Source: Cliona cf. orientalis
Taxonomy: Eukaryota > Porifera > Demospongiae > Clionaida > Clionaidae
Reading direction: 5' to 3'
Length of the DNA: 64,000 nucleotides
Assembly (NCBI GenBank): GCA_963930775.1
Contig: OZ005692.1
Coordinates: 3,396,135-3,460,134 of the forward strand
Part shown: positions 1 through 12,805 of the stretch, in pieces
Position numbering within the stretch: position 1 is the stretch's first letter
Layout: each line of letters starts with the position of its first letter
Position numbers and translations under genes: made by a program
The notes under the pieces: generated by a model
What the model was told of the DNA's origin: nothing
Seen by the model: only the letters and a program-made list of their open reading frames with translations
Database searches by the model: none

Positions 1-270
1 GGTTGCTAGCTTCAAATTCATGAAGCAATACTGCTCCTAGCTGGCTACAACCATAAATAATGGACATAATGGTCAAATGAAGCGGTAGCATCAGAGAGAG
101 GCGGGCGGTGGACGGGAAACTACGTTCTCATTTGGAGTGGCCTAATAATATAGTTCAGCACTGTGTCACTTTTCTTCTAGCAAGAAGTAATACCCAACCA
201 CAGTGGCACTGCAGTGAGCAGTCATATCTTGAGTAAAGACAGGGTTCATTCTACAGTTCAAAAGAGGACT

Positions 271-3200
271 ATGATGGATATCATTTCAAGGTTTATCGCG
301 ACTTCTGCAATTCTGCTTCACGTTCTTGTCATCTTGAGAGGACAAAATGACTTGGTCACTGCACAAGGTAAGCTTAGTAACTCTCTGAATCAACACTATT
401 ATTATATAAAATTTATCCTCCACTACCAACCCCCAATCTAATTAAAGAGCAATTAACAATATCAATTCTCTTTCTCTCCCCTTCACCCGACAGCCGATTC
501 TCCATACATAATTTTTGGCAATCGAGTAGCCATTCATCAGATATCACTGAATGGCAGTAACAGAATAGAGCTTCATCAGGAGCCTGATCCAAACTCAGAG
601 GAAGTGGTTGATATCAGAGGATTGGATTTTGACTTCCAGTATGACAAAGAGTTTATCGTTGATTAGACTACTATAACAGCTAATGCTACAAGCAGGCCTG
701 TTAGTGAGGGATTTATTAGCCACAAAAATTGGATTTTGCTACATGGCTGTCATGCATGCATGCCATGGTTGTAAATTAAATCAATATCCCTGAAATGTGG
801 ACACCTCCTATGGTTAGGATACCATGCACAGTACTAGTTCCAGACACATAGAGAAGTACGTGTGCAAAACTATAATATTATACTGTAGCAATATTCAATC
901 TTTTATAAATTCATAGTACCTAAGTTAATAACTAGTTATTACTTTTTCTCTCTATCCTTCCTACAGTCGAGGAATGATGTATTGGAGTGACGTCGCCAAA
1001 GATGTCATTATGCAGTCTCGATTGGATGGCAGTGATGTCAGAACAATCATCAATACTGGACATTTTGAACCAGGTAATGCAGGGTAGACCACACACTACA
1101 TAATTATAGATAACTGACAATAACTGCAAATTTTTTTCACTGGATTAGCCATAGATGTATACATGATTGTAATTAGTGGGTTAATTCTACACAGTCGTCT
1201 AATTTAAGTAAAAGGAAAGATTGCAAGTGTTAGGGTAAATACTATGTCATGCAAGAAATTATTAATTTTTCTCTAAAATGTGTTGTATTGTCAATAATAT
1301 TATTCTCATAATGTTAATTGCCCCTCCTCCCTTACAAATAGGAAATTGTACTGGAATCCCCTAATGATGTTGCTAAAACATTAATCCTATTTCTTCTCCT
1401 CCATGCAGAGGACATAGCTTGGGACTGGGTCAACCAGAAGCTTTACTGGACCGACAGAGAGAATAACATCATTAAGGTCTATGATCCCATCAGAAACATC
1501 CAGAAGATACTAATCAACACTGGGGCTGGATCTCTACCAATAGCTATCATTGTTGACCCAAGCACACAGTATGTATGCAGTCAGCTTAATACTAATAAAG
1601 CATGCAAATTTGAAGATGTGTATGTAGAAAACAGTAGGGCATGTGTGTGTCTGCATAATTTATTATGTGTGCATATTGACCTAACAAAAAGTCCAAATGT
1701 GTGTAAGTGTATGTGTCTGTTTATCTTCATAGAGGTGTCATGTGGTACTGTTTGTTAGTGTAATAATTTGTGGTGCTCTAGTATAGTTAGGCTGCTATAA
1801 TATATCAACACAGACATGCATGAATGAATGTAATTAAAGACTCCATCCATACTAGTTGATGAACATAATATATTATAAATAATAATAGACTAGCTGTAGT
1901 CCAGAGATCCCACTTCACATCAATTCTTAATAATGAATTAATGATAATAATAAGATGTGTAGTTCTTTGTATTATACTTGTTTTTGTTGATGCTAGCAAG
2001 TTATCGTGTGTAGACTTGTTAATCTACTAACTAACAGTGCTAAGTGCAGTCGCTAGGCTACCACATGCACTTTGCAGTGTTCGTCTGGTGCATGTTTATT
2101 ACATGGAAGATATATGGGGCAAGTACCTGTGCAGTACTACGTAGTGTGAGGATTTTGAACTGTTTTGCTATTCCAAACCACTGACATGAGAATGAGATCT
2201 AGAAAGTACTTTCTCTAGGTAGTCTCCCATCTCTCCCTCGATCCCTCTCCCTCTCTCCCCTTTCCTCTCCCTCCCTCCCTGGCCTTCCTCCCTCTAGCTC
2301 TCTCTTACTTTCTCTCTCTCTTTCTCCTGTTTTCTTGTTAGCTACAACCTTAAAAATTAATTATCCCACCAGAAATCACAGGAATGCTCTAGCTTATTTA
2401 TTCTAAATGAGAGAGAATCCTCTGATATTATGTCTGCATGCTAATTGGTATAATATTATATATTCCATACATAGATAGTGTACAAAAATTAATATCATAT
2501 AGAAGCTGAGAGGGGCAATCCGCAGCAATCCTATACCACTGCCTGGCTGTACGTGTTTCAGAGGCTTTGGCTCACCTTATAAACCTGCTACTTCACTGTC
2601 ACTGTCACTGTCGGTGCCTCTCTCTAAACTTTTCACTGCTATGCTGTGGCATGGCTATGCCCTGAGTACCTCAGAGACTGTGTTCTATTGCATGATTCAG
2701 ACAGCTATAGGCCCATTGCCTTGAAGTTGGCTCCTACTTTAAGTAAGATCTTCGAATGGTGTATAGCGATTGACCATGGCTCAGCATTTACCACGTCTTC
2801 TCTTCAATTTGGCTTTAAGCGTGGCCTGTCAATTCATCTGTGTAGCTACAGGTCTTATAAAGAATTTAGTTGCTCACTACAGCATCAATGGCTCCCCTAT
2901 TTACAGATGCTTCTTAGATGCTAGCAAATTAAAGCCTTAATTTGACGGGGTCAATTCTTTTTGATAAACTCTTTCAATGAATTTTGTCTTCCTATTGTTA
3001 CCAGACCTCTTTTAATTTAAAAGTGGTATTCTGATCAGAGGATGTGTGTCTATTGGAACTCCAAGAAATCTGATGAATTTCCTGTCTCTAATGGCGTCCG
3101 CCAAGGTGGTGTGTTCTCACTGATTTGTTCACATGTAGTTTATACTGACAACCTTTTGCTTGACCTTGAGAGACAGGGTATTGGTTGCTACTGTAACAAG

Positions 3201-6200
3201 CACTTTGTTGGTGCCATTTGCTACGCAGATGACATCACTCTACTGGCACCCTCACCCTCTGATCTTCATTTAATGCTTATAATACTTGCTCATCCTTCGC
3301 CACTTTTCACAATCTGATATTCAATGCGGACAAAACTCAACTTATTTGGTTCTCCCGTACTCCTGAAGCCCTTTCAACCAGCTTTTTCTTCAATAGTCGC
3401 CATCTTCAGCTTATAATCTCACTGGTTAGGATAGTACGAATAAGTCAATATCAATAGATGCATGATAAATGAGAAAAGCAAGTCTTGAGATGTATAGTGA
3501 ATGTGATTATCCCTACAAATATTGTTTGCGTATACACTTTTGACCCATCCCTACTTCATATCCTTTTTTATACTTGTAAAATTAATGTGGCCTCTTAATC
3601 ATAATAGATCTGTACACACAATAATAGTACATGTATGTACACACATGTACATGTATGAACGTACATCTATCGGTCACATTCCCACAAATTCATAGGGTCA
3701 TGATCGACAGATTAACAGGGCCTAGCTGCCTGGCTGACCATGCATAAATCTATAGCCCCATTTATACGTACCAAACCAGTTTAAACTGAACTAAATAGGG
3801 CTTATGGTATATCTATTAGTGTATTTTGCATACACAAAAATTCAAGATTATTATACAAAATTGTAATTATTCACACAGTGTCACACCAATTTCATAGTAT
3901 GTGCATACCTATACACAGCTACCTGTACTGGACCGACTGGTCTGATTCCTCACCAAGAATCTTGAAAACATCCATGGATGGCGCAAATTCTACAATCTTA
4001 GCCAATGGTACCTGGGTGACTTGGCCCATTGCATTGGCCATTGATTATGCAAATCAGGTACTCTACTGGGGAGACGCACAGAGGGATATGATTGGTCGGA
4101 TGAACACGAATGGATCGGGTATTGAAATCATCACTGATCTGAGGCAGACTCTGGGAAGGAACAGTCATCCCTGGGCTATGTCTTACTACGATGGGCATAT
4201 TTATTGGAGCGATTGGTTGAATGGTAGAACTGTGCTTAAGATGGATGTTAGTGCTGGTAGTACTGGAAGTATACTTCCAGTTATTAGTGGAGTTGGCAGA
4301 AGTAATGCTCATCCTACTGGGATACAGGTGGTCGATGCAAGTAGACAGTCGAGTAAGTTGACTCCAAGTGCTATCTGTTCTTAAGATTTGGTTTCCTTCT
4401 CTTACCCTCTCTCTCTCATATTTACATCGCATATTCATATACCCAATCTCACATACACATACTCTCAATGAGTCACTCCACTCACACGCACACATGCACA
4501 TCCTCCCTCAGTTGTTCCTAACCCTTGTGGTGATAACAATGGAGGTTGCAGCCACCTTTGTCTTCTCAGTTCTACCTCTAACTCAGGATTTGTGTGTGTC
4601 TGTCCTGATGACCTTCCACTTATAAACAAAGATGGGAGACATTGTGGTAAACTATTATTGAAGTCCTCTATGGAGGCTAAATATAAACTGTACATGTATT
4701 ATTATTATTGGTCGTGCACTGTGTAAGGCAGCCATCTCTTAATTTGTTTATAGCCACTTAATACATCCACTTTGAACTCCAAGTGGCAGAACTCCATACT
4801 TAAATAAGCAGTTACACTGTAAAGCAGCCACCTCTCTGTTACTGTAATGACCACTATAATCATTGGCAGCAATAAATGACTTACACTGTACAGGGGCGGA
4901 TCTAGGACTTTTTAGTATGGTGGGGTTGTAGATTTTTGCGACCACGCCCACTTTTAATCATCTTCGCGCGCCCCAGAGAGTGACTCTAGGTACGTACTAT
5001 AATACTGTGAGCTGTGCCACGCCTAGCACCACAGCTGACTCTTGTCGTCTACAGTAGATTATTCATAGCTGAAGCCATGTTCAGGGTGTACCACTATAAC
5101 CACCGTGCATCACCTGTTGGTTTGAGGCCAATTATGTACTACACAGCTTGTCTACTGCTAACCATACAGTGGCAGCTACTGTGCCAAGCTATAGTAAGCC
5201 TTGTATATAAGTGGGAGGGGCTGGTCAAAATCGTTTGGGGGGGGGGGGGGGGGGGGGGGGAGGGGGGGTTGCAACCCCCTGAACCCCCCCCCCCCCCCCC
5301 CCCTAGATCCGCCCATGACTGTAGTCAGCCAGTGTGTGACAAATCATTTCCACCTACCTGGAAACATGTAGCTAACGGGTAACTTTGGCGAATAGTAAAT
5401 TTGGTAAAATGGTTCTCTATTGGCATATTTACCACCATAGGTGCTCTTGCATTAAGCTATTAATTGGTGAATTTTTAACTTTACTCTCTGTAGAATTTGC
5501 CAACTTGCCAAATTAAAAACCTCGCTACCAAACTTAAAGTTTCCTGCTATAATTATATAATTATTATATGAAAAGTTCTAAGTTATAGACCTAACCCTTT
5601 TTTCTTTTCTTTCGATCTGTGCTGAAAGATGAACCACATATACCAGCCACCACCACTTCAGCTGCAGCACCCACAGCTCTCGATCTCATGACTACTTCAT
5701 CTCAATCAAGTAATGATAATTATGATGATATTATGATAAACTCATTATAGTATACATGTGTACATATAATAATCTCTGTGGATGGATGAATTGAAATTTA
5801 GCATCATGATCAAAGGAGGTGTCCTCATTTCATGCATGACATTGTATCACACTCTATGAAGAGTGGAAATTAACAATAATTACTCTTGTGGAGATTTTTT
5901 AAATGTTCAGTATTAGCTATAATATGTCAATCATTATTGCCCATGCTCTCTATGCATCCAAATAATAATTATTATAGTATCTGCAGACAATCCATAGATA
6001 GTTGGCTGTGGATGGCTGATTAGTGATTGATATAATTATGCTGCAATCATAATAATAATATTATTATTATGACATTATACAGATACTATCATTGACAGTG
6101 CGTCTCCTACGTCCGTATCCACTGTTACAATAATAGTCTTGGCAGTGTTATTATTTGCTTTATTGGTCATTTCAAAAATCTCTTGCTTGTTATGCAGGTA

Positions 6201-6791
6201 CTTCAAAAAGGTAAACTTGAATAATTAATGCATAATAGCTACTTGATCAATCTTTTTATTATCGTCATCATTATCTATATCATTAGCTATCTTGATCCGT
6301 CTAGTCGTTATCATAATTATTATAATTATTGTGATGACAACTATACTATTATGCAGAAAAGGACCCAATCAGATTCAGAACCTCAACATACTTATTCAGT
6401 ACACATGAAGCAGCTTAGAGACAGTCCCATTGAGGATGCAAAGAATTGCACACGAATGGAGAAACAATGGAAAGAGGAATTGAAAGAAACAAGTTGTGAC
6501 CATACTCAACCCACTGAACTGCTTGTCAATGGCAGCTCGGAAAATAATGCCCCACCCTCAACCCCAATGCAAGTTGTTGACCAGGCAGAAAGGATGGAGG
6601 AATTATGTGATCCTCCAATTGCAAACTTATCTAATTCTCCTGTATTCAGTGTGCTCTCCTCTGGACAAACTAGTGGCTATGAGCAAATTCATGGATATGA
6701 GAAAATTCAACATTATGAGCAAATTCAAGGCTATGAAAAGATTCAACCGTATGAGCAAATTCAAGGCTATGAGAAGATTCAACCGTATTGA
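271..6791 (+). CDS. LDL-receptor-like single-pass protein: YWTD propeller, EGF, TM, YExI-repeat tail (9 exons)
   Basis: Exons by GT-AG sites and phase: 271-367, 494-638, 967-1073, 1409-1568, 3919-4352, 4512-4646, 5629-5709, 6083-6210, 6357-6791; total 1722 nt, 573 aa, all in frame. ATG 271 is chosen over the upstream ATG 214 because it starts a hydrophobic signal peptide (residues 1 to about 32). YWSD, YWTD, YWTD, YWGD and YWSD motifs mark an LDLR class B beta-propeller. Exon 6 is one Cys-rich EGF-like module ([14 protein letters not shown] start), exon 7 a Thr/Ser/Pro stalk, exon 8 a TM helix followed by a basic, Cys-containing stop-transfer. The tail of about 150 residues ends in six tandem YExI motifs at six-residue spacing. 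In the LRP/LDLR family the propeller-EGF pair binds or releases ligand at the cell surface; the ligand here is unknown. No LDLR class A repeats are visible, so it is smaller than classical LRPs. The 3' half is duplicated at 27329-28465. Confidence 0.85.
2640..3410 (+). pseudogene. Degenerate non-LTR retrotransposon reverse transcriptase in receptor intron 4
   Basis: Two broken frames keep reverse transcriptase landmarks: [18 protein letters not shown] and FGFKRGLS in the first, then VSNGVRQGG and the catalytic YADD box ([15 protein letters not shown]) in the second. [13 protein letters not shown]-like sequence follows in another frame near 3325-3360. This order matches the RT palm of LINE-type (Jockey/CR1/L2-like) elements. 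Frameshifts and stops separate the pieces, and no endonuclease domain or poly(A) tail is visible, so this is a dead 5'-truncated fragment in the sense orientation of the host gene. Confidence 0.8.
4891..5317. mobile_element. MITE with CAGGGGCGGATCTAGG termini, in receptor intron 6
   Basis: Starts CAGGGGCGGATCTAGGA and ends with the inverted form CCTAGATCCGCCC(A)TG. ACTGTA flanks both sides, suggesting a 5-6 bp target duplication. A G run (about 5236-5262) facing a C run (about 5286-5303) would make a strong hairpin. A second copy is at 44240-44647 and a fragment at 61743-61850. No coding capacity. Confidence 0.7.
6669..6789 (+). repeat. In-frame 18/36-nt coding minisatellite encoding tandem YEQI/YEKI motifs
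   Basis: The last coding exon of the receptor ends in repeats alternating GYEKIQ- and -YEQIQ-type hexapeptides, six YExI motifs in all. YxxI fits both the YxxPhi adaptor-sorting consensus and, when phosphorylated, the pYEEI-like consensus for Src-family SH2 domains. An extra T (…CCGTATTGAGC at about 6786, against CCGTATGAGC in the previous unit) makes the TGA stop; the repeat continues out of frame for about 30 bp beyond it. Confidence 0.8.
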
Positions 6792-8480
6792 GCAAATTCA
6801 AGGCTATGAGAAAATTTGGCAAACCCTTAGATCAGTTTGGATCTCAGTACAGCATACAAATTAGCTAGTGATCAGACTTATGAGCTGTCGGATTTATATG
6901 CACTTCACCAATTAAGGGATAGCTAAAATATTATAATTATATCACTAAATTTTGCCAAACACTATCGATTCTGACAACTAATGACGTATTCAAGTTCAAT
7001 TTTTGTCTCTAATTCCTTTAATTAATGATATCATGTAGCTAAGGAGTTTCCTGCCATGCATGGCAACTGTACTGATAGGCATTGCTAAAAAATCTTCCTG
7101 TTGCCATGGCAACATTCTCCTTTAGATTTTGACTCTTTGAACCCACATTTCATGATGATATTAACAATTGCTTGTATACCGAAACAATGTCATACCCAGA
7201 AATATGTTTCCAATGACCATTGTGCCGCAGCTAAGAATATAGGCCAAACCTTGTGGACTCTATAATAATATTATTATTCTCAAGCTAGAGACAAATAAAA
7301 TTTAATACATTATCTGGGGAGTTGTGTTTGAAGGGGTCGTGCTTGGTGCGCTGGTTCTGTTCTTATGCTGCATTTATTGCCTTTACTAAAATTACATGGT
7401 TGGTGCTCTATAATTCTGGAAAACATACAGGGAATAAATAAATCAAACTCCGTAAATTATTGTACAAAACTAATAAATACGGCTAACGAATTGGCTGAAT
7501 TGAAGATATTACCCGCTACCAAATAAATAAAAACAGAGTAGCTACATTACTTTTGGTGCAATAAAGAATGAATGCACTTGAGTGCAGAATTAACCCTCAC
7601 TGCTACATGCATGCATGACGGACTCGTGCGCGTGCATAGGATGGCTCACTGTGTATGTTTGTTCAATATTAGGAGCACTGACTAGCTACGTACATACCTT
7701 GCGCCTGAATATTGTTATCATGGTAGGGTGGTGCTGTTCTCTTCAGAGACAGTGCATGATCTACAACTAGGGGAAAGGCACCTGACTATATCACTATACT
7801 AAATGGAAAGCTTCTGTAATAATATCCCCAAACTGAATTATGCACTTGAGAGCCATGCATTGCCTGTTTACACTGTAACTATCCCACCATGATTAATCTA
7901 CCTCTCCTAATCAAAAGACTTGAGAAATTAGAGGTCTGTAGAGCGCATACCCCGTGCGCTCTGTAGCTATATAGCTATTATAGTATTGCAACACTCTACT
8001 GTAGAACTGTTTTATGACTTGACAACCTTTACCCTTGTACGCTTTCGCTCTCTTCTGAGATCCATGACACTAGTAGCATGCATGCCAGACCCAGAACAGG
8101 CTTTTACCATAGATAAAAGAGGGTGAAAGAGGGATTGGAAACGGTACTTTAGGCGTGTTTCTATTTATTCATGCACTGGTGTACCTCTAATAAACTTGTT
8201 ATGCAAAATTATCACTTGGCTGATGTTTCTGGATATACCTACGTGGTTCGAGAATGCAACTGCATGGTTCAGAGCACCCAAAATGGTTCTGAGTAAGCAT
8301 GCATACCATATATCTTCTACCGAAGTAAAAATTAACATTATAACAATAGTTAACTTTGGTGTACCTCTAATTAGTATCCAATTTTAAGTTTAGCATTAAT
8401 TAAATAGTTCATGGTGATCATCAGAACACAAGCTATGCAACCATATCAATAATGACATGAGATGAATAACTACCAGAAAA
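6792..8480. other. Receptor 3' flank, conserved in the duplicate at 28466-29560
   Basis: No gene seen. The sequence aligns by eye with the flank of the duplicated TM/tail exons (for example around 7020-7120 against 28620-28750, and 7310-7400 against 28930-29060). A short open stretch at 7318-7389 reads as a TM-like peptide ending CCIYCLY-stop, with a similar counterpart near 28975-29042, but no acceptor site supports it as an exon. Confidence 0.5.
7294..7299 (+). promoter_or_regulatory. Candidate poly(A) signal for the receptor gene
   Basis: AATAAA about 500 bp after the receptor stop codon; another AATAAA cluster lies near 7434-7441. Which is used cannot be decided from sequence. Confidence 0.3.
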
Positions 8481-8539
8481 AGTGGTATAACTTGTGCTAG
8501 CGAAACGCGCCTATCACTAGCTACAAGTTTACATTTATT

Positions 8540-8922
8540 ATAATATATGCATAGTGCGTTTCCAGCCATCTCCCCCCGTTGTTAGTCTATGCTTTTACGA
8601 AAGCATGTGGTCAGCGGAGCTTTTGACGACCTTTTCCTATGCCGAGCTTGAGCATGCGCAATCGCGTCAGCACATGCCAGTGGAGTGGGTGTGGTCGATA
8701 AACCACAGATATGCTGAACAGAAAATGCACGATTTTTAGCGCTAGTGAGCTATTTTCAGCAATTCGAAACGCATATAAACAAATTTTTCAAGATATCTAC
8801 CAATTGATTATGCTTACAGCACGCACAGACGCCTAGAACTCGAGATTTGGCGATTTTCGTGCCAACGACGACAATTACAGACGGACACTTTACCCTTAAC
8901 TTTGCGCATGCGCGCGGGGTAA
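8540..8922 (-). mobile_element. Copy of repeat family Y (GCGCATGCGC...GGGGTAA end)
   Basis: Read on the minus strand this begins TTACCCCGCGCGCATGCGCA and continues through a GTTGT-rich stretch and a GCACGAAAATCGCCA-type block, as do the copies at 45374-46027, 61130-61496 and 62640-62815. The far boundary is unclear; a GAGCGCATACCCCGTGCGCTC sequence near 7934 may be its other end. Non-coding. Confidence 0.55.
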
Positions 8923-10640
8923 CAAACTCTCATATCCCTACACCCTAACCCTATACACTAACGAATGGACCTGAGGCCCTTGCGGGCACAGACTAAAGAC
9001 ATAATTTAATCTGCAGATATACAGCTCACATAGTGATAAATTCAACAGATACTAAACCTAAGCAATAACATAACAATCATACATAATGTCATATAAAGAA
9101 CCACACAAGTGATCACAAGAATGCCGAAATATAACCACTATATATGGCATACAACACATATCACTTTGTACTCAAACCATACTGAAATGACACCCTCATG
9201 CACCAACCAACAAAGCAACAGCAACCAAATAACCACATCCAAATACACCTCTGATTATCACCCCATTCAAACAACACACAATTAGCTACTATATGCATCC
9301 AAAATTCACTTATGATCATTTGATCACAGGTGCTAGTGATCCCCACACATCCCTGATTATTAATATGATATAATAAAAGTGAATGTTGATCTTAAAAATC
9401 AGCCAAGGAATTCCACCAATTATTATCGTATGACTTTGACCATGAAATTCAACATATTTTGCACGTAGAAATGTGAGAAGTTGGTGATCGCACTAAGCCA
9501 TCACAACTTACAGACTGTTTCAAGAATGTATATCATTTAATTACAAAACATGATTGTCAAAATATTTGAGCCAAAGTAATTATAAAAGACCCACTAACAA
9601 GAGCTCTTGGAGCTCGTACCCCTTGCGCGTGCATGCACTCTGTACGCACAATAATCTAATGGTCGTCTCAGTTAAGTGCACAAATAACCAGTGGTCGTCA
9701 CAGTTAAAAACTATATTTACGTTGCTCCTCTAGCAGCAAAATTGGCTTTATCACGCTGTCATAGTATCACATACCCCCCCCCCCCCTAAAGTTGTCCACC
9801 CGGATACTGCACCCTAGGGTAATATGTCCCCTGGGACGTACTTCACTAGAGTAGGGTATCTCCTTAGGAAATTTGACACTAGAGCCACGTGTCCTTTCTA
9901 GGGCAATGTGTCCCCATAGTCTGGCGTAATTGACCCTTGGTTAATGTCCACATACAGTATCAGTAAACTTCAGCCTTCATGGCATAAATGACTAGGTAGC
10001 TAGCTAAGTCAAAATGGCAAGAATCGCAAAAAGTTAACTGTCAATATTCATTAAATCGGTAAATTGATAAATTGTGCATGAATGGCATTTGACCATGCAG
10101 GCCAGGGGACTCCTTTAGTTCGTCATACTTACTCCATGGTAGTACACACAATAATATTAGTACTCTTGGTCTGTCTTCCTATCTTTTTTCTTGCTATGAT
10201 CATCTTTGACAAGGGCGGAGGATACTGTACGTGCAAGGGCTCCGGTTTATTTTAGTCTGAGGGCATGCTCCTACAGGAAAATTTGAAAGTTTTGACCCTC
10301 ATGCAGTGAGTGCTCATGGAGTAGTTTGATAGTGTAATGATATACAAACATATACACCTATTCCGAGCTTAGTCCCATTCTTTGCACTGAGCCTAGTGGG
10401 GCGGCTCTATAGCAAGCTACTTTTTTTCACAAAGTCTATCCGTCAGGAGCTAAACGAGTCCTTGAAGGTTCAATGCGCAAACAGCCCAAAAGGTGTGGAC
10501 AAACAAACAGATAACTTATCAAACACTCTACCCTGCTGCGCATGCATGCACAGGGTGATAATAGTGACCCAATACCACGCAAGATTAAACGAAAAGAAAT
10601 ATGAATGCATGCACACAAGTAGAAACAATGATCTGGTGAC
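8923..10640. other. Gene-free interspersed sequence
   Basis: No supported gene. It contains a C run (about 9775-9786), two related TAGGG(T/C)AAT(A/G)TGTCCCC words (about 9813-9832 and 9899-9916), and at 10206-10330 a degraded relative of the GGGGCGGAG element at 35150-35517. Confidence 0.5.
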
Positions 10641-10656
10641 ATTATTATGTATTAGG

Positions 10657-11653
10657 TACGGTGGCCCAGAAGGGCCATCCATCTTTGCAATTTTTCGAAG
10701 CTAGCTACATTTTGTAAACTTGCAGCTTTTCAATTTTGCACTTTTGCAAACATGCAGTTTGTCAATCAGGCACTTTTGCAAACTTGCTATTTATCAATTT
10801 GCATTCAGTACCCCAACAGTATAGGGACGTGCAGTAACTTGGATCTAGATAAACCATACCCAACATCGCAGCCTTGATTACGATCATCCAGAAGAGCCAT
10901 TTCCATACCATAACATAGGTGGCAGAACTGGGAGGGGGTGAGGGGGCCATGATCATGACCCCCCCCCCCCCCCCACACACACACACATGGCACACACTTT
11001 TAAGGCTGACACACCTACTTTTGCCTTGTAGCTACTAAGCAAAATACAATAAATTTGTCAATTCTACCAGTCTGCAATAGCCTTTTATCATTTCTGAGTC
11101 AAAAATATGCTAGTTTCATTGTTGTCCATCGTTGTTTCTTCATTTTCATGGACGCGTTATCGCTAACTAGTGGGCGTGGCTTAAAATTTTGTGCGCGCGC
11201 GCAAAGCGCGTGGATCTCATTCAATATGCTTTCGCCGCCTATGCATAATAAAATTAATTTTGCTACTTTTCAATCTTGTACTTTTAAAAATTTGTATTTT
11301 TTTCAATTTTGCATTTTTGCAAACATGCAGTCTGCCAACATTGCACTCTTACGAACCTTTATTTTTGACAACCCAACCCGATCAGCTAAGATTCAGTAAA
11401 ATAATGTATAGGAGATGCACATGCATTGTACAAACCTACGGTGGTCCAGAAGCCAGAGGGGCCATCCATCTTGTAATTTTTCAAAGTTGTATTTTGCAAA
11501 ATTGGATTTTTTTACTTTTGTAAAGTTGTATTTTTTCAATCTTGTACTTTTGAAAACATGCAGTTTGCCAAACTAAAAGCAGGTGAAAATTGTGTAGTGT
11601 ATGTCATGAGTACGGTGCACGTGGCCGAGAAGATACATGAGATTCCCCACACA

Positions 11654-11746
<93 letters not shown>

Positions 11747-12189
11747 GTTGGCTATATAGTATTGATAACATTATTGTGATGACAAAAGTTCACACCCCCT
11801 GTCATCAAGGCTGTATCAACATCGAGGCCAACTTGCACTATTAGTCTAGTATCAATAATTATTATGGCATCATTCCCATTTCAAATTGATAACCGATTAT
11901 GGATTTCTTTGCTTCTATGCGAACTGATAGCAACAGTAGATGGTGGTGCTGCTATATATGACATTGTAGTGTGCACCACGGTTACTATAATGTGCATCTC
12001 TTGTGCATACACATAGATCTTACTGCACGTCCCCACTGTTGGGGTACTGAATGCAAATTAACTAAGTTTGCAAAAGTGTCTGATTGACAAACTGCATGTT
12101 TGCAAATGTGCAAAAATTGAAAAACTGCAAGTTTACAAAATATAACTTTGAAAAATTACAAAGATGGATGGCTCTTCTGGGCCACCGTA
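10657..12189. mobile_element. 1.5 kb non-coding element with about 180-bp imperfect inverted ends
   Basis: The left arm 10657-10840 (starting TACGGTGGCCCAGAAG) and right arm 12010-12189 (ending CTTCTGGGCCACCGTA) are inverted copies. Both include the CCCAACAGTATAGGGACG-type block and GCAAACATGCAGTTTG words. Degenerate internal copies of the arm lie at about 11260-11350 and 11440-11575. No open frame resembles a transposase, so it is probably a non-autonomous DNA transposon carrying several arm duplications. Confidence 0.65.
11656..11745. repeat. (CA)n microsatellite
   Basis: About 90 bp of uninterrupted CA dinucleotides inside the inverted-arm element. Confidence 0.98.
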
Positions 12190-12800
12190 ATACAGGGTAC
12201 ACGCAGCAGAATTGATCAACCCTGCTCCCTTATGTCAAGTCTTGGCTACACCTCTGCAGCAATTAAGCAAAAGGGTATAGACGTTACACCAGTGATATCA
12301 AAACCATACATACATGCATACCAATTAACTAGGAAATACACATGGTGCAAAGTAGTGCCTCACACCAGTACTGACGTCAGTACTATAATATATCAGCAAG
12401 AACATAATTATTAGAGGCGCGACCTTTACCAGTGCAGCAGATCAGAATCATAGGTACGTACACTGAACCCACGCCGCTCAGAAGCTCCTACTTAAATTAA
12501 TTCTTCGGAATCTTCAGCTTCTACTCCTTTCTGTCTTTGCTTCCACTTATGAGCTGCAGCTTTGGAACATCTCGTCGCTATTATCTGCCATTGCGAATTG
12601 TATCGCCGATTTGACGTGCCATGTGCCGCTCTCGCTCAGGCATATGTATGCATGCATAAGTGACTATGTGACATCATGCACAATTATTACATTCCAAACT
12701 TGACACATACATACAACACTTGTTGGCAACTCTGAGTCATACTGTATGATTGCATAGATGCCTCGCGCTATAGCGCTCGGCAACTATCTAATATAGCCAG
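12190..12800. other. Gene-free stretch between two elements
   Basis: No supported gene. On the minus strand, 12500-12600 has an open frame reading AAHKWKQRQKGVEAEDSEE before a stop. It might be an old coding fragment but has no recognisable start, splice sites or family. Confidence 0.35.
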
Positions 12801-12805
12801 CATAA

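Noticed and set aside
3998-4501. 167-codon minus-strand frame opposite receptor exon 5
   Set aside because: Shadow of the YWTD exon; no domain, and the plus strand has consistent splice sites and phase.
11536-11779. Frames of repeated Cys-Val or Thr-His
   Set aside because: Pure translations of the (CA)n microsatellite; the same applies to Ser-Leu and Arg-Glu frames over (CT)n at 24841-25243 and 51639-51861.
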